Positions 1-8,381 of a stretch of 64,000 nucleotides of DNA are shown here, one piece after another. The notes below the pieces were generated by a model. The model was not told the DNA's origin. It saw only the letters and a list, made by a program, of their open reading frames with translations, and made no database searches. The translations under genes were made by a program, and so were the position numbers. This DNA comes from CBDBES01 sp965204465. Lineage in GTDB: Bacteria; Spirochaetota; Leptospiria; Turneriellales; CBDBES01. The stretch spans positions 682,001 to 746,000 of the forward strand of contig OZ241995.1 in the NCBI GenBank assembly GCA_965204465.1, written 5' to 3'. How positions within the stretch are numbered: the first letter of the stretch is position 1; every line of letters starts with the position of its first letter.

Positions 1-3
1 AAA

Positions 4-405
4 ATGCCAAATAAAAAGAAAGGAGATTATGAAGGTAAACAGTCTCATATCCCCAACCTGAATACGCCAGACATTGAAGTATTTAAAAATGTATACCAGG
101 GGAAAGAATTTTCTATTCTATTAAAAAATAAAGAATTCACTGCAATTTGTCCTAAAACGGGCCTACCTGATTTTGGGACCATTTATATAGAGTATCAGCC
201 AGATGAGTATTGCCTGGAATTAAAATCATTAAAAGAATATTTTCTATTTTTCAGAAACATAGGAATATTTCATGAAAATCTGGTAAATAAAGTTTTGGAA
301 GATCTAATACGGATATGCAATCCAAATTACCTAAAAGTAAAAGTTTCTTACAAAATAAGAGGGGGGATCAAGAGTATTGTTGAAAGAGAATTTAAAAAAG
401 ATTAA
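4..405 (+). CDS. queF: NADPH-dependent 7-cyano-7-deazaguanine reductase QueF
   Basis: QueF reduces preQ0 to preQ1 in the cytoplasm, the last step before the queuosine precursor is inserted into tRNA. The protein is 133 residues, the size of the short single-domain (Bacillus-type) form. Visible family features are the nucleophilic cysteine in ICPKTGLPD (Cys49) with Asp56 just after it, the QueF signature ELKSLK at 72-77 followed by YFLFFRN, and His90-Glu91 in the GIFHENL stretch. The ATG lies four bases into the window, so any promoter is outside. The 3' end overlaps the next gene by 29 bases in another frame, which suggests co-transcription. The family call is secure from the motifs. Confidence 0.95.
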   Translation: MPNKKKGDYEGKQSHIPNLNTPDIEVFKNVYQGKEFSILLKNKEFTAICPKTGLPDFGTIYIEYQPDEYCLELKSLKEYFLFFRNIGIFHENLVNKVLEDLIRICNPNYLKVKVSYKIRGGIKSIVEREFKKD

Positions 406-1141
406 GTTGGGCAGTATACATAATGGAGGCGCTTATTTAAGTGTTCTTTTACTTACATTTATTTCTTTTGCACTATCTTTTTTATTTCGGTTTGTTCTTC
501 TGTATCTTGACTTGTTACCCCAGGAAATATATCAATATAATTCATATCATATTTTAATGCTTTTATTGGGACAGGCTCTCATCTTTATGATCATTTTTAG
601 AAGTTTCTTGCCTAAAGGCTATTTCACCCTTTCCATGTTTAAAAAACCTCCTAAAGCTTCTTTATTTATAAAAAGCCTTTTTGGTTTATTTTTTATGAAC
701 TTTTCTATCTCCTTACTATTTAAGCTATTTGATGTTGAAGTAAAGCAATATGAACAATTCAATAAAAACCTTTTAAGAGAAGCATCCATTATCTTTCTGT
801 TATCTGTCAGCTTGATTTCTCCTTTATATGAAGAATTCATTTTTAGAGGGGTTTTATTAAAATTTCTTTCTTCGAATCAAGATGATCATCAAAAATGGGA
901 ATGGCAGAATATAATTGCATATACATTTCCCATCCTTTTTTCTTCTGTTCTATTTACTATACTTCACTTTGACCTGGATGCGTCGTTACCCATATTTTTT
1001 ATTGCTATTTACTTTAGTCTTTTGACAATTTATACTGGCTCCATCACTCTAACCTGTATCTTACATTCCATGCAAAATCTTATTGCAGGATTAGCTTTTC
1101 TGCTAGTCGATATAGATTTATCTACTTTACTACGAGACTAA
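377..1141 (+). CDS. CPBP-family intramembrane metalloprotease (Abi/CAAX-like)
   Basis: This is a 254-residue multi-pass membrane protein with hydrophobic stretches near 20-45, 57-77, 97-117, 135-150, 180-197 and 205-250. It carries the three CPBP motifs. These are EExxxR (Glu152-Glu153...Arg157 in YEEFIFRG), a histidine after FTIL (His197), and HxxxN (His230, Asn234 in HSMQN). The family cleaves or processes prenylated or peptide substrates inside the membrane, but the substrate here cannot be told from sequence. The start is TTG at 377, overlapping queF; a second in-frame TTG near 407 is also possible. It converges with nadC, the two 3' ends overlapping by about 20 bases. Confidence 0.85.
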   Translation: MLKENLKKIKLGSIHNGGAYLSVLLLTFISFALSFLFRFVLLYLDLLPQEIYQYNSYHILMLLLGQALIFMIIFRSFLPKGYFTLSMFKKPPKASLFIKSLFGLFFMNFSISLLFKLFDVEVKQYEQFNKNLLREASIIFLLSVSLISPLYEEFIFRGVLLKFLSSNQDDHQKWEWQNIIAYTFPILFSSVLFTILHFDLDASLPIFFIAIYFSLLTIYTGSITLTCILHSMQNLIAGLAFLLVDIDLSTLLRD

Positions 1142-2024
1142 GATCAAGTGATTTGATTTGCATTCCAAGAGAACCTATACTGACATGATCCACCCCCGTG
1201 TTTTGGAGTACTTGAATATTAGACAGTGTATATCCTCCGGAAGCCTCTGCTAAAATATTGCTCCCATTTTCTGCATTGTGTTTTTTGATCATAGAAACAG
1301 CCTTCTTGATCATAGAAGGGTTCATATTATCCAATAAAATATATTCTGGCGCCCCTTTAAGAGCTTCTTTTAATTGTTTTAGATTGGTCACCTCTACTTC
1401 GCATTTTAAATTTGGATATTTTTTTCTAAAAATATAAATAGCCTCTTGTATATTTCCTGCCACTGCAATATGATTATCTTTGATCAATCCCATATCCGCC
1501 AAATGTATTCTGTGATTCATCCCTCCTCCTAAATAGACGGCATATTTGGATAGTCTTCTAAATCCAGGAATGGTTTTTCTGGTATCCAGTAATTTTATCC
1601 CCCATGAATTTAAACGGGTGCTTAATTGATACGAATGAGTGGCTATACCGCTTAACATAGATAAAAAATTCAGAGAGGTTCTTTCTGCTGCGAATATACT
1701 CCTGGTTGGTCCAGAGACTTTCATGATAATTTCATTTGGTTTAATCATATCCCCGTCTTTCTTAATGACTTCTAAATGAATATTTTTATCCACAGAAGTA
1801 AAAACATATTCAGATATACAAATACCAGCAAGCATGCCAGATCCTCTGGAGATCATTTTAGCATTTGATCTGATCGAACCAGAAAAAATAGCTTTAGAAG
1901 TAACATCATTTTCATAATGATCTTCTTCAAGCGCCTTCTTTACCAGTTCAGCATAGTCTGATCGTATAAGTTTATTTATGGGCAGAGTGTAATGGGCTTG
2001 ATGGGCTTGGTTGAAAGTTTGCAC
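1122..2024 (-). CDS. nadC: nicotinate-nucleotide pyrophosphorylase (quinolinate phosphoribosyltransferase)
   Basis: NadC joins quinolinate and PRPP to give nicotinate mononucleotide in de novo NAD synthesis. The 300-residue length is normal. Diagnostic segments are DTRKT at 147-151, the GGGMNHR segment at 166-172, and the LIKDNH segment ending at 185. The C-terminal barrel segments ILLDNM, LAEASGG and HVSIGSLG are also seen. The apparent start is GTG at 2024, 55 bases after the end of ttcA on the same strand, so the two are probably co-transcribed. The first 15 or so residues are not typical, and a start slightly downstream is possible. No nadA or nadB is in the window. Confidence 0.95.
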   Translation of the reverse strand: MQTFNQAHQAHYTLPINKLIRSDYAELVKKALEEDHYENDVTSKAIFSGSIRSNAKMISRGSGMLAGICISEYVFTSVDKNIHLEVIKKDGDMIKPNEIIMKVSGPTRSIFAAERTSLNFLSMLSGIATHSYQLSTRLNSWGIKLLDTRKTIPGFRRLSKYAVYLGGGMNHRIHLADMGLIKDNHIAVAGNIQEAIYIFRKKYPNLKCEVEVTNLKQLKEALKGAPEYILLDNMNPSMIKKAVSMIKKHNAENGSNILAEASGGYTLSNIQVLQNTGVDHVSIGSLGMQIKSLDLSLVVK

Positions 2025-2078
2025 TATGGTTTAGAACATGCTTTGACGATCATTTATGGGAAATTGGCGATAAAAAAA

Positions 2079-2900
2079 TCAAAGAGTATACAATGCCTCT
2101 GCCTTCTCATTCTCTTTATGCTGAATAGGCTGGTCTATTGGCTTAGGAAATTTTGCATAATAACTCTCATCCCATAAATGTTGCTTTTCTACTTTTTTGA
2201 GAGCCGACTTTAAAGAACCCTTTATAATCGGATTTCTTTGTTCTTCTTCTTTTAGCCAATTTTTGATCCTTTTTCTCTCTAAATTTTCCTGGTTAGAACA
2301 CAGATTGCATGGGATGATCGGAAATGCTAATTCCTTTGCAAAAATTTCCAGAATGGATTCATCCAATTCGATAAGTGGACGTATTACCAAATGCTTTCTA
2401 TCTTTGCTCAATAGTTTAGGAGAGATGGCAGCCATTCTGCCTGAATAGAGTAGGTTTAATATAAGAGTTTCCATTGCATCATCTGCATGATGCCCCAGGG
2501 CCAATTTACTCGCTCTGTATTGCTCTTTTTTATAATATAATATGCCCCTACGAAGTCTGGAGCAAAGAGAACAATAGGTCTTTCCCTTTTCTGTTTTATC
2601 TAATACTATAGAATATGTGTCTTTTCTTTCAATATAATATTCCACCCCCAACTCCTTATAAAAATTTTCTAAAGAAGAAGAATCAAAGCCAGGTTGAGCC
2701 TGGTCCAGAGTATAGGCAAATACATCAAAAGGGGTAGGGGATTTTTTTTGAAGTTCTAATAGAATATACAATAGGCTAATGGAGTCTTTCCCGCCAGATA
2801 CAGCCACCATAATCCGATCATCTTTTTGGATGAGATCATATCGTTGAATCGTTTTGCCGACTATAGAGAGTATTTTTTTAAATCTTTTCTTAAAATCCAC
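2079..2900 (-). CDS. ttcA: tRNA 2-thiocytidine(32) synthetase TtcA
   Basis: TtcA is an iron-sulfur PP-loop ATPase that thiolates C32 of certain tRNAs. The protein has the ATP-binding SGGKDS loop at 35-40, the conserved cysteine pair CSLC at 110-113 followed by SRLRRGILY, a GHHADD segment near 136-141, and a further CNLC at 198-201. This layout matches the TtcA subgroup rather than TilS. Length is 273 residues and the start codon is GTG. It lies upstream of nadC in the same direction. Together with queF this gives two tRNA-modification genes at the left end. Confidence 0.92.
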   Translation of the reverse strand: MDFKKRFKKILSIVGKTIQRYDLIQKDDRIMVAVSGGKDSISLLYILLELQKKSPTPFDVFAYTLDQAQPGFDSSSLENFYKELGVEYYIERKDTYSIVLDKTEKGKTYCSLCSRLRRGILYYKKEQYRASKLALGHHADDAMETLILNLLYSGRMAAISPKLLSKDRKHLVIRPLIELDESILEIFAKELAFPIIPCNLCSNQENLERKRIKNWLKEEEQRNPIIKGSLKSALKKVEKQHLWDESYYAKFPKPIDQPIQHKENEKAEALYTL

Positions 2901-2967
2901 GGCTGATCAAAAGACTGTCTTTTGCTTGTGGTGCAAAAAACAAAAACGTATTTTTTTTTTAAGTTTT

Positions 2968-3651
2968 TTAACGATGCTTGAATATGGAATTGAACTTGTA
3001 AAACTGTTTGTAAACAATTTTTTTAAGGGAAGAATCATAAATCATTACGCCAACACGGTTATAAAAGCGATCCTGATCTTCATAAGACACAAAGAATTTT
3101 ACATTTATATTGGTTTTGGAACGGGTCATTCTTATTGCATGATCTTTTTCTTCTACAAACTTGGAACCTTGCTTGCCATATAATGTAAAAGGAATACCAA
3201 GTTCCGGATTATCTTCCATATATTTGTTATAAGAATAAAAAGTTGCAAATCCGATTTCATTTTTATCTGGCTTTTGTAATTTGTTTTTATCAATTTTAGG
3301 CAAGCTATCTCCCAATAAGATTCCTCGTGCTTCTTTATTAAGGTTTCTTTTGCGCCATGCTCTATATGGTTTATCTTTGGGGTAAATAAGATCCTCTTTA
3401 TTTGTTTCATATAGAGCCACAACATACATTCTGAGATTGAATTCTTGATTTTTTTTATTTTTTATATCAAATATGACTTCTAAGGTTTCCCCTTTCCCGT
3501 CTGTAGAGTATCTTCTAACAAAATCAGGACGTTCAATTTCATAATTTTCATTTAATTTATTTAGCAAAATACCCTGCATGGATTGCGACACAATAGTCCC
3601 CGTTAAAACGAAAAAGAGTGACAAACATATTTTATACATGAATTTATTCAT
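2968..3651 (-). CDS. exported protein of unknown function
   Basis: This is a 227-residue protein with an N-terminal signal peptide (basic MNKFMYK, then hydrophobic ICLSLFFVLTGTIV, then SQS). The rest is hydrophilic and rich in Lys, Asn and Tyr, with several aromatic beta-like segments (LEVIFDIKN, FNLRMYVVALYE, INVKFFVSYE). I do not recognise a family. It is probably periplasmic or outer-membrane associated. It sits alone upstream of ttcA, with 67 bases between its stop and the ttcA start, and its promoter would lie between 3652 and 3820. Confidence 0.7.
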   Translation of the reverse strand: MNKFMYKICLSLFFVLTGTIVSQSMQGILLNKLNENYEIERPDFVRRYSTDGKGETLEVIFDIKNKKNQEFNLRMYVVALYETNKEDLIYPKDKPYRAWRKRNLNKEARGILLGDSLPKIDKNKLQKPDKNEIGFATFYSYNKYMEDNPELGIPFTLYGKQGSKFVEEKDHAIRMTRSKTNINVKFFVSYEDQDRFYNRVGVMIYDSSLKKIVYKQFYKFNSIFKHR

Positions 3652-3820
3652 AGTTATACCAAACCAATTAAAGAATTATATACTTTCTATATTGTTATCG
3701 GAAGATCATAAACGCTCATTAGTATATTATTCTTTTTTTCTATCGTAAGTATAATTTTAGTTATTTACCGATTACAAATTATAGTCTGAATCTTAAAGCA
3801 GACCATCTAAAGTCAATATT

Positions 3821-3837
3821 AATTATTCTAACAGGAT
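3821..3837. repeat. left 17-bp direct repeat flanking the insertion sequence
   Basis: The sequence aattattctaacaggat here recurs exactly at 5049-5065, on the other side of the transposase element. It is either a target-site duplication of unusual length or a pre-existing host repeat. The inverted repeats of the element begin five to six bases inside each copy. Confidence 0.75.
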
Positions 3838-3894
3838 ACAATAACCAATGACATATCTTACACTACTTGTTAGATCCCCAGGGTAGGGGCCATG

Positions 3895-3945
3895 ATTTCA
3901 GGTAGGAGGAAGGTGAGGGAACCGAACCGAACGACTACCTGAAAT
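3895..3945 (+). promoter_or_regulatory. hairpin in the insertion-sequence leader
   Basis: An 11-base stem, atttcaggtag at 3895-3905 pairing with ctacctgaaat at 3935-3945, encloses a purine-rich 29-base loop. It lies between the left inverted repeat and the transposase start at 4013. IS leaders often fold to block read-through translation into the transposase. That role is an inference here. Confidence 0.5.
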
Positions 3946-4012
3946 TTTCTGGACTGAATAAAGCAGTTTATCCCTAAGTCTATTTTAGAAATAAATTATC
4001 AAGGATTGAAAT

Positions 4013-5020
4013 ATGAAAAATAATGAACAAGAAATTTCAATTATACAGGAAAATCTGAAAGGAATAAAAAATCATATAATACGCAAGAGAGCATTATTCC
4101 TGATAAGAGCCTTACAATCGGGCAATGTTAAATTAACCTCTGACAAATTTGGTCATGCCCGACAAACATATTATTTCTGGATCAGAAGATTGAGAAAGAC
4201 AAAGTATAATATGGAGGCACTTTTAGACATATCTAGAAAACCTAAAAGTAATTCAAAGTCTATAGACCAGAGCGTCATTGATCTGGCTATCCAAGTCAGA
4301 AAGGATAACTATAATGCAGGTGCTAAATTGACAACCCTATTATTAAAAAGGGATCATGGAATTGAGATACATGCTTCCACATTAGGATATATCTTCAGGC
4401 GCAAGAATATTTCCCAACAATATAGAATACCTCGAAAAAACAGCCATACAAAGCGTTATGCCCTTCAGGAGCCATTAGAGAGGGTTCAGACGGATACTGT
4501 GAACCTTGGGATAGTAGATAACAACGGGCATTCTGTGAAGGCCTATCCAGTTATAGATGATTGTTCACGAACTGTGGTGGTACACATAGCTGATGAACAT
4601 AGTAACTATGAAGCTACCAATGGGATCAAAAAATTTGTGGAAAAATTTGAGATGCCACAAAAAATACAAACAGATAATGGAGTCGAGTTTACTTCTAAAT
4701 ATGTTTCCCAAGAGAATCCCAGGAGAAAAAAAAAGTCTGTGATCAGTGGCTTTGAAGAATATTTAAGAGAAGCAGGTATTGAGCATAAATTGATCCGTCC
4801 AGGAACGCCAGAGCTGAATGGTAAAGTAGAGCGTTTCAATCAAACCTTGAAGAGAGCCCTTGAAGGTAAAATTAAAAATGGAATGAGTATTATTGAGATT
4901 CAGACTATCGTAGATAACTTTGTGAATTGGTATAATAAGATCCGCCCGCACTCTTCATTAAATAACTTGACGCCATATCAAAGGTTCCATCGGAATAGAA
5001 TGACTAAAATAGCTTCTTAA
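4013..5020 (+). CDS. DDE (rve) transposase, IS481-like
   Basis: This 335-residue protein has an N-terminal helix-turn-helix (about 38-62, with SDKFGHARQTYYFW resembling the recognition region) followed by an integrase-core catalytic domain. The catalytic triad is visible as Asp161 (QTDTVNLG), Asp221 (QTDNGVEF) and Glu273 (LNGKVERFNQ). The C-terminus has the usual WYNKIRPHSSLNNLTP segment. The reading frame is intact from ATG to stop. It catalyses excision and insertion of its element. The family call rests on the DDE spacing and the NGKVERFNQT block. Confidence 0.93.
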   Translation: MKNNEQEISIIQENLKGIKNHIIRKRALFLIRALQSGNVKLTSDKFGHARQTYYFWIRRLRKTKYNMEALLDISRKPKSNSKSIDQSVIDLAIQVRKDNYNAGAKLTTLLLKRDHGIEIHASTLGYIFRRKNISQQYRIPRKNSHTKRYALQEPLERVQTDTVNLGIVDNNGHSVKAYPVIDDCSRTVVVHIADEHSNYEATNGIKKFVEKFEMPQKIQTDNGVEFTSKYVSQENPRRKKKSVISGFEEYLREAGIEHKLIRPGTPELNGKVERFNQTLKRALEGKIKNGMSIIEIQTIVDNFVNWYNKIRPHSSLNNLTPYQRFHRNRMTKIAS

Positions 5021-5048
5021 TGTGTAAGATATGTCATTGGTTTCTACA

Positions 5049-5065
5049 AATTATTCTAACAGGAT
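5049..5065. repeat. right 17-bp direct repeat flanking the insertion sequence
   Basis: Exact copy of the sequence at 3821-3837. It begins six bases after the right inverted repeat ends. See the left copy for interpretation. Confidence 0.75.
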
Positions 5066-5233
5066 GAAAACCAAGTTTTTGCATTAAGGGGCGATCATTG
5101 GATCATTTTTTTAAAATTTTTTAATAAATCATAAAAATATTCCGTTCTAAACAATTTAGTTTATGATCATGGAATAACGATAAATAAAAACCAATAGTTG
5201 TTTTATTGCTGAATAGATTTTTTACTTATCTTA

Positions 5234-6082
5234 ATGCAGCATTGGATATTTAATATTCAAATGCAGTATTTAATGGAATCTCAACAGGAAGCAGAAAGGC
5301 TTGATCTAAAAACAAATAGGCAAGAGGCATACAAACAATTAGGGGATCTTGGATTAAATCGCTTAAGTGGATCTCCTCATATAGTTGATGCGGGTTGCGG
5401 ATCAGGTGCTGTATCCAAGGTAATGGCCGAGATTGCCTTGGAGAAGTATGCTCATTTTCATTTTTCACTCTTAGATACTTCAGAGGAAAGATTAAATGAA
5501 GCCAAAAAAAAATTAAAGTGCGATCCTAAACGGGCCATTTTTAATTTTGTACCATGTCATTTAGAATCAATTCCTTTAAAAAGCAATAGTGTAGATTTTA
5601 TTTTTTCACGATTTGTCTTTGAATATCTAAAAGATCCAGAAATCGTATTTAAAGAGTTCGTCAGAATTTTAAAGCCGGGTGGTAAACTGGTAATAGGGGA
5701 CCTGGATTATAATATGATGACTCATTATCCTATTGATACTGAGCTAGAACACCAATTAAAAGAAATACTCTCTGTTCTTTCAGATATGAAATTGTTGGAT
5801 CCTTATGCAGGTAGAAGGTTATACCATTATTTTTATACTCACTCTATGAAGAAGAAGAAGGTACATTTGTATGCCCATCATCTATTTTATGATCGCATGT
5901 CAGATGTTGACTGGAAAAATTGGGAGGCTAAATTTAAAATGATCATTCAGATCAATGAAAAGAAAAAACTCCCTTTAAATTTTGACATTCATAAATTTTT
6001 GGATAGATTCAAAGAATTTATGCATTCGACTAAAAGATTCAGCTACACTCCATTGATATTTGTAGAAGGGGAAAAACCATGA
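5234..6082 (+). CDS. class I SAM-dependent methyltransferase
   Basis: A 282-residue soluble protein with a Rossmann-type methyltransferase fold. Motif I is VDAGCGSG at 51-58. An acidic strand end follows in LLDTSEERL (motif II). The post-I region has HLESIPLKSNSVDFIFS, and motif III is RILKPGGKLVIGD. The C-terminal third is helical and of no recognised type. The substrate is unknown. Its stop overlaps the start of the PilZ-like gene by four bases (ATGA), so the two are translationally coupled. Confidence 0.85.
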   Translation: MQHWIFNIQMQYLMESQQEAERLDLKTNRQEAYKQLGDLGLNRLSGSPHIVDAGCGSGAVSKVMAEIALEKYAHFHFSLLDTSEERLNEAKKKLKCDPKRAIFNFVPCHLESIPLKSNSVDFIFSRFVFEYLKDPEIVFKEFVRILKPGGKLVIGDLDYNMMTHYPIDTELEHQLKEILSVLSDMKLLDPYAGRRLYHYFYTHSMKKKKVHLYAHHLFYDRMSDVDWKNWEAKFKMIIQINEKKKLPLNFDIHKFLDRFKEFMHSTKRFSYTPLIFVEGEKP

Positions 6083-8256
6083 GCCAATACAAAAATATTA
6101 CTTTTGTTAAAAGAATATTGGAGTATAATACATTTAAGAAAAAGGAGGGTTTTTTATATTTAGAAGATCAAAAATCCATTCTGGCTAAATTTAAGATACA
6201 GGAAGTATATGATGATTTCTTTTTAGTGCGTCTATCCAAAAAATATATTGAAAAATGGCCTTCTAAAGTAAAAGAGAAAAATTTCATAGAGGGTAATTTT
6301 ATCGTAAGAGTTAGTTATTTAGATTCCATGTTAAGTTTTATTACCAAAATTTTTAAAGGTACTCATAAACTTAAATTGAATAAGAATTCAAGTATAATGT
6401 TATTAAAAAATCCTTTAAAGGGAGAGATCATCGAGCATAGAATGGAAAAGAGATTTTCTTTAAGAAAAAAAAAGCTTGGTATTTACTGTGAAATAAAATC
6501 TGCATTCCATGATCTAAAAGTAGAGACAATGGAATTGCTGGATCTATCTCAAACAACTATTTCATTCATGGCAGAAAGGAAATTTGGCATCGCTCTACCA
6601 AATGATGAAGTGGATCATTTGATATTATATTCAGGCAATAAAACAGTATTGGATACTAAGGGAAAAATAATTAAAATGCAGAAGAATGAGAATATTGATT
6701 CTGCTTTGGTAAACCCTTATTTATATGTAATTCAATTTACTAGCCCCTCTCTAGAGAAAAAAGAGGATCCCCCCAGGCAGGCGACCACAGATCATTTTAA
6801 ACTGGATATTTATGTAAAGGCATTCCATCCTGTTTTAACCGATCACGTCATTTATAGTAAGGTATCCACTATTTCTAAGGCAGATTTTTCGATAACCCTG
6901 GAAAACATAGAGGCACCCATTATCCCTAGAATGATATTGGATAAATGTCAAATACAGCTTCCATTCAAGAAAGAATTGAATATTTCCATCAAAATATTAT
7001 CAGTTATCAAAACAAAAAATGAACAAGGAGAATTCAGATATATCATTACTTCTCAATTTTTAAACAGAAATCTTATTCTGTTGAATTTTATAAATCAGAT
7101 ATTTCAATTGGGAGTGGATCTTAGATTGAGCCATCTTAAAGAAGAAGAATTGGAAAAATTATGGTGTTTTTTCTTTCAGGTGGGATTCATCTATACAGAA
7201 AAAAGAAAACAATTAGAACCATATACCCAGGACATACTGTCTACCTATGAGAAGATAGTAAAATCAAATACCCCTATATTCAGATCAATATTATTGAAAA
7301 AGCAAGGTCATATCATAGGGCATTGCTGTTCTGTTTTATTTTTCGATAGATCCTGGCTCATGCAGCATGCAGCCTCCTTAAACCAAACGAATGAGAATGT
7401 GATTCAAACGGTGATGCATGGGATATTGAATCATTTAGTGGATGATGCAAAGAGTAAATTGACGGATGGGCAGTATTTATTTGCTCATTACAGACCCAAT
7501 AATGTATTCGTATCCATTATTTATGAAGAACCTGCATTTGTGATCAATGATCTTAATAAATGCGGCATCCATGAATATATATTCTGCCTTAGAAAGACTT
7601 ATGCATCTTCGGATCATTCATTTTTTGATCATTCATCCAATCATTCCATATTGGTATATGAGGCAAAGGAAGAGGATTTCTTTTGTCTGGAGAATCTGTT
7701 GATCTCCCAAGGATATCATCATCATATACTCATGGAAGGGTTGAATGCTGAAAATCTATATGATCTTTCTGTACAGAAGGAATATAAAAGAATAGGATTA
7801 TATCGTTACCGTAGAATATTAATTGCCACCTCTCTAAAAACAGGAGACAAGGCATTTGCGGTATGCAATTATTGTTCTCCAGGCATTAGCTTGTCTGAAT
7901 TGACCAATTCATTCAAACTCTATTTCTCTAATACAGGCTCAATAGAAAATCAGAAATTGGCAGATAGAGTATGCGAAATGGCATTTTATTCTTATAATAA
8001 AACCCAAATGAAAAATCCTATTCTGCTGTTAGAGAAAAACCAACCATTGCCCTCCTCATTCCATAAGATCAAATTATATAATGAAGTCTATTATAAGCTT
8101 GAAAAAATGCAAAATGTAGAAGAAGAAATAGTCAATGCATGTGGGAATATGAGATATTTTCTGAAGAAAAGAAGACATTCTGAATTTTCCCCGGCCAAAA
8201 AGGCTAAAAAAATCAAAGAAATCAAAGAAATTAAGAAAGAAATGCAAAGAGCATAG
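6079..8256 (+). CDS. large PilZ-like protein, possible cyclic-di-GMP effector
   Basis: This 725-residue cytoplasmic protein has a possible PilZ domain in its first third. An RxxxR element (Arg121, Arg125 in EHRMEKRFSLR) is followed by a degenerate second motif DLSQTTISF at 155-163, where the canonical form is D/NxSxxG. A second, similar beta-rich segment follows (about 240-335). The rest, roughly 340-690, has alternating helices and strands including HIIGHCCSVLFFDRSWLMQHAASL, which resembles an acyltransferase-like (GNAT) fold, but I cannot confirm this. The C-terminus is lysine-rich. It is coupled to the upstream methyltransferase and ends 125 bases before the hybrid kinase. Confidence 0.6.
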   Translation: MSQYKNITFVKRILEYNTFKKKEGFLYLEDQKSILAKFKIQEVYDDFFLVRLSKKYIEKWPSKVKEKNFIEGNFIVRVSYLDSMLSFITKIFKGTHKLKLNKNSSIMLLKNPLKGEIIEHRMEKRFSLRKKKLGIYCEIKSAFHDLKVETMELLDLSQTTISFMAERKFGIALPNDEVDHLILYSGNKTVLDTKGKIIKMQKNENIDSALVNPYLYVIQFTSPSLEKKEDPPRQATTDHFKLDIYVKAFHPVLTDHVIYSKVSTISKADFSITLENIEAPIIPRMILDKCQIQLPFKKELNISIKILSVIKTKNEQGEFRYIITSQFLNRNLILLNFINQIFQLGVDLRLSHLKEEELEKLWCFFFQVGFIYTEKRKQLEPYTQDILSTYEKIVKSNTPIFRSILLKKQGHIIGHCCSVLFFDRSWLMQHAASLNQTNENVIQTVMHGILNHLVDDAKSKLTDGQYLFAHYRPNNVFVSIIYEEPAFVINDLNKCGIHEYIFCLRKTYASSDHSFFDHSSNHSILVYEAKEEDFFCLENLLISQGYHHHILMEGLNAENLYDLSVQKEYKRIGLYRYRRILIATSLKTGDKAFAVCNYCSPGISLSELTNSFKLYFSNTGSIENQKLADRVCEMAFYSYNKTQMKNPILLLEKNQPLPSSFHKIKLYNEVYYKLEKMQNVEEEIVNACGNMRYFLKKRRHSEFSPAKKAKKIKEIKEIKKEMQRA

Positions 8257-8258
8257 TT

Positions 8259-8308
8259 CTTTCATAGAACAATAAAATCTATTGGTTCTGGCCTCTTTTC
8301 TATGAAAG
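8259..8308. other. inverted repeat after the PilZ-like gene
   Basis: The arms ctttcatagaa (8259-8269) and ttctatgaaag (8298-8308) pair perfectly over 11 bases. A smaller hairpin (caata...tattg) lies between them. No T-run follows, so a simple Rho-independent terminator is doubtful. It may separate the methyltransferase/PilZ unit from the kinase gene. Confidence 0.4.
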
Positions 8309-8381
8309 GTTATCCTTAAAAAAGAAATTTTATGTCTCATTTTATCTTGACAGATACAGAGGGTTTTATGCTTCTATCATA

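Larger units (their letters stand above)
3838..5048 (+). mobile_element. IS481-like insertion sequence with one transposase
   Basis: The element is about 1.21 kb. A perfect 21-bp inverted repeat lies at 3843-3863 and 5022-5042; its core ccaatgacatatcttacac on the left reads gtgtaagatatgtcattgg on the right. Seventeen-base direct repeats flank both sides. One transposase gene fills the centre and stops one base before the right inverted repeat. Intact ends and gene suggest a recent and possibly active insertion. The exact outer ends are uncertain by a few bases because the tips beyond the 21-bp repeat match only partly. Confidence 0.85.
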
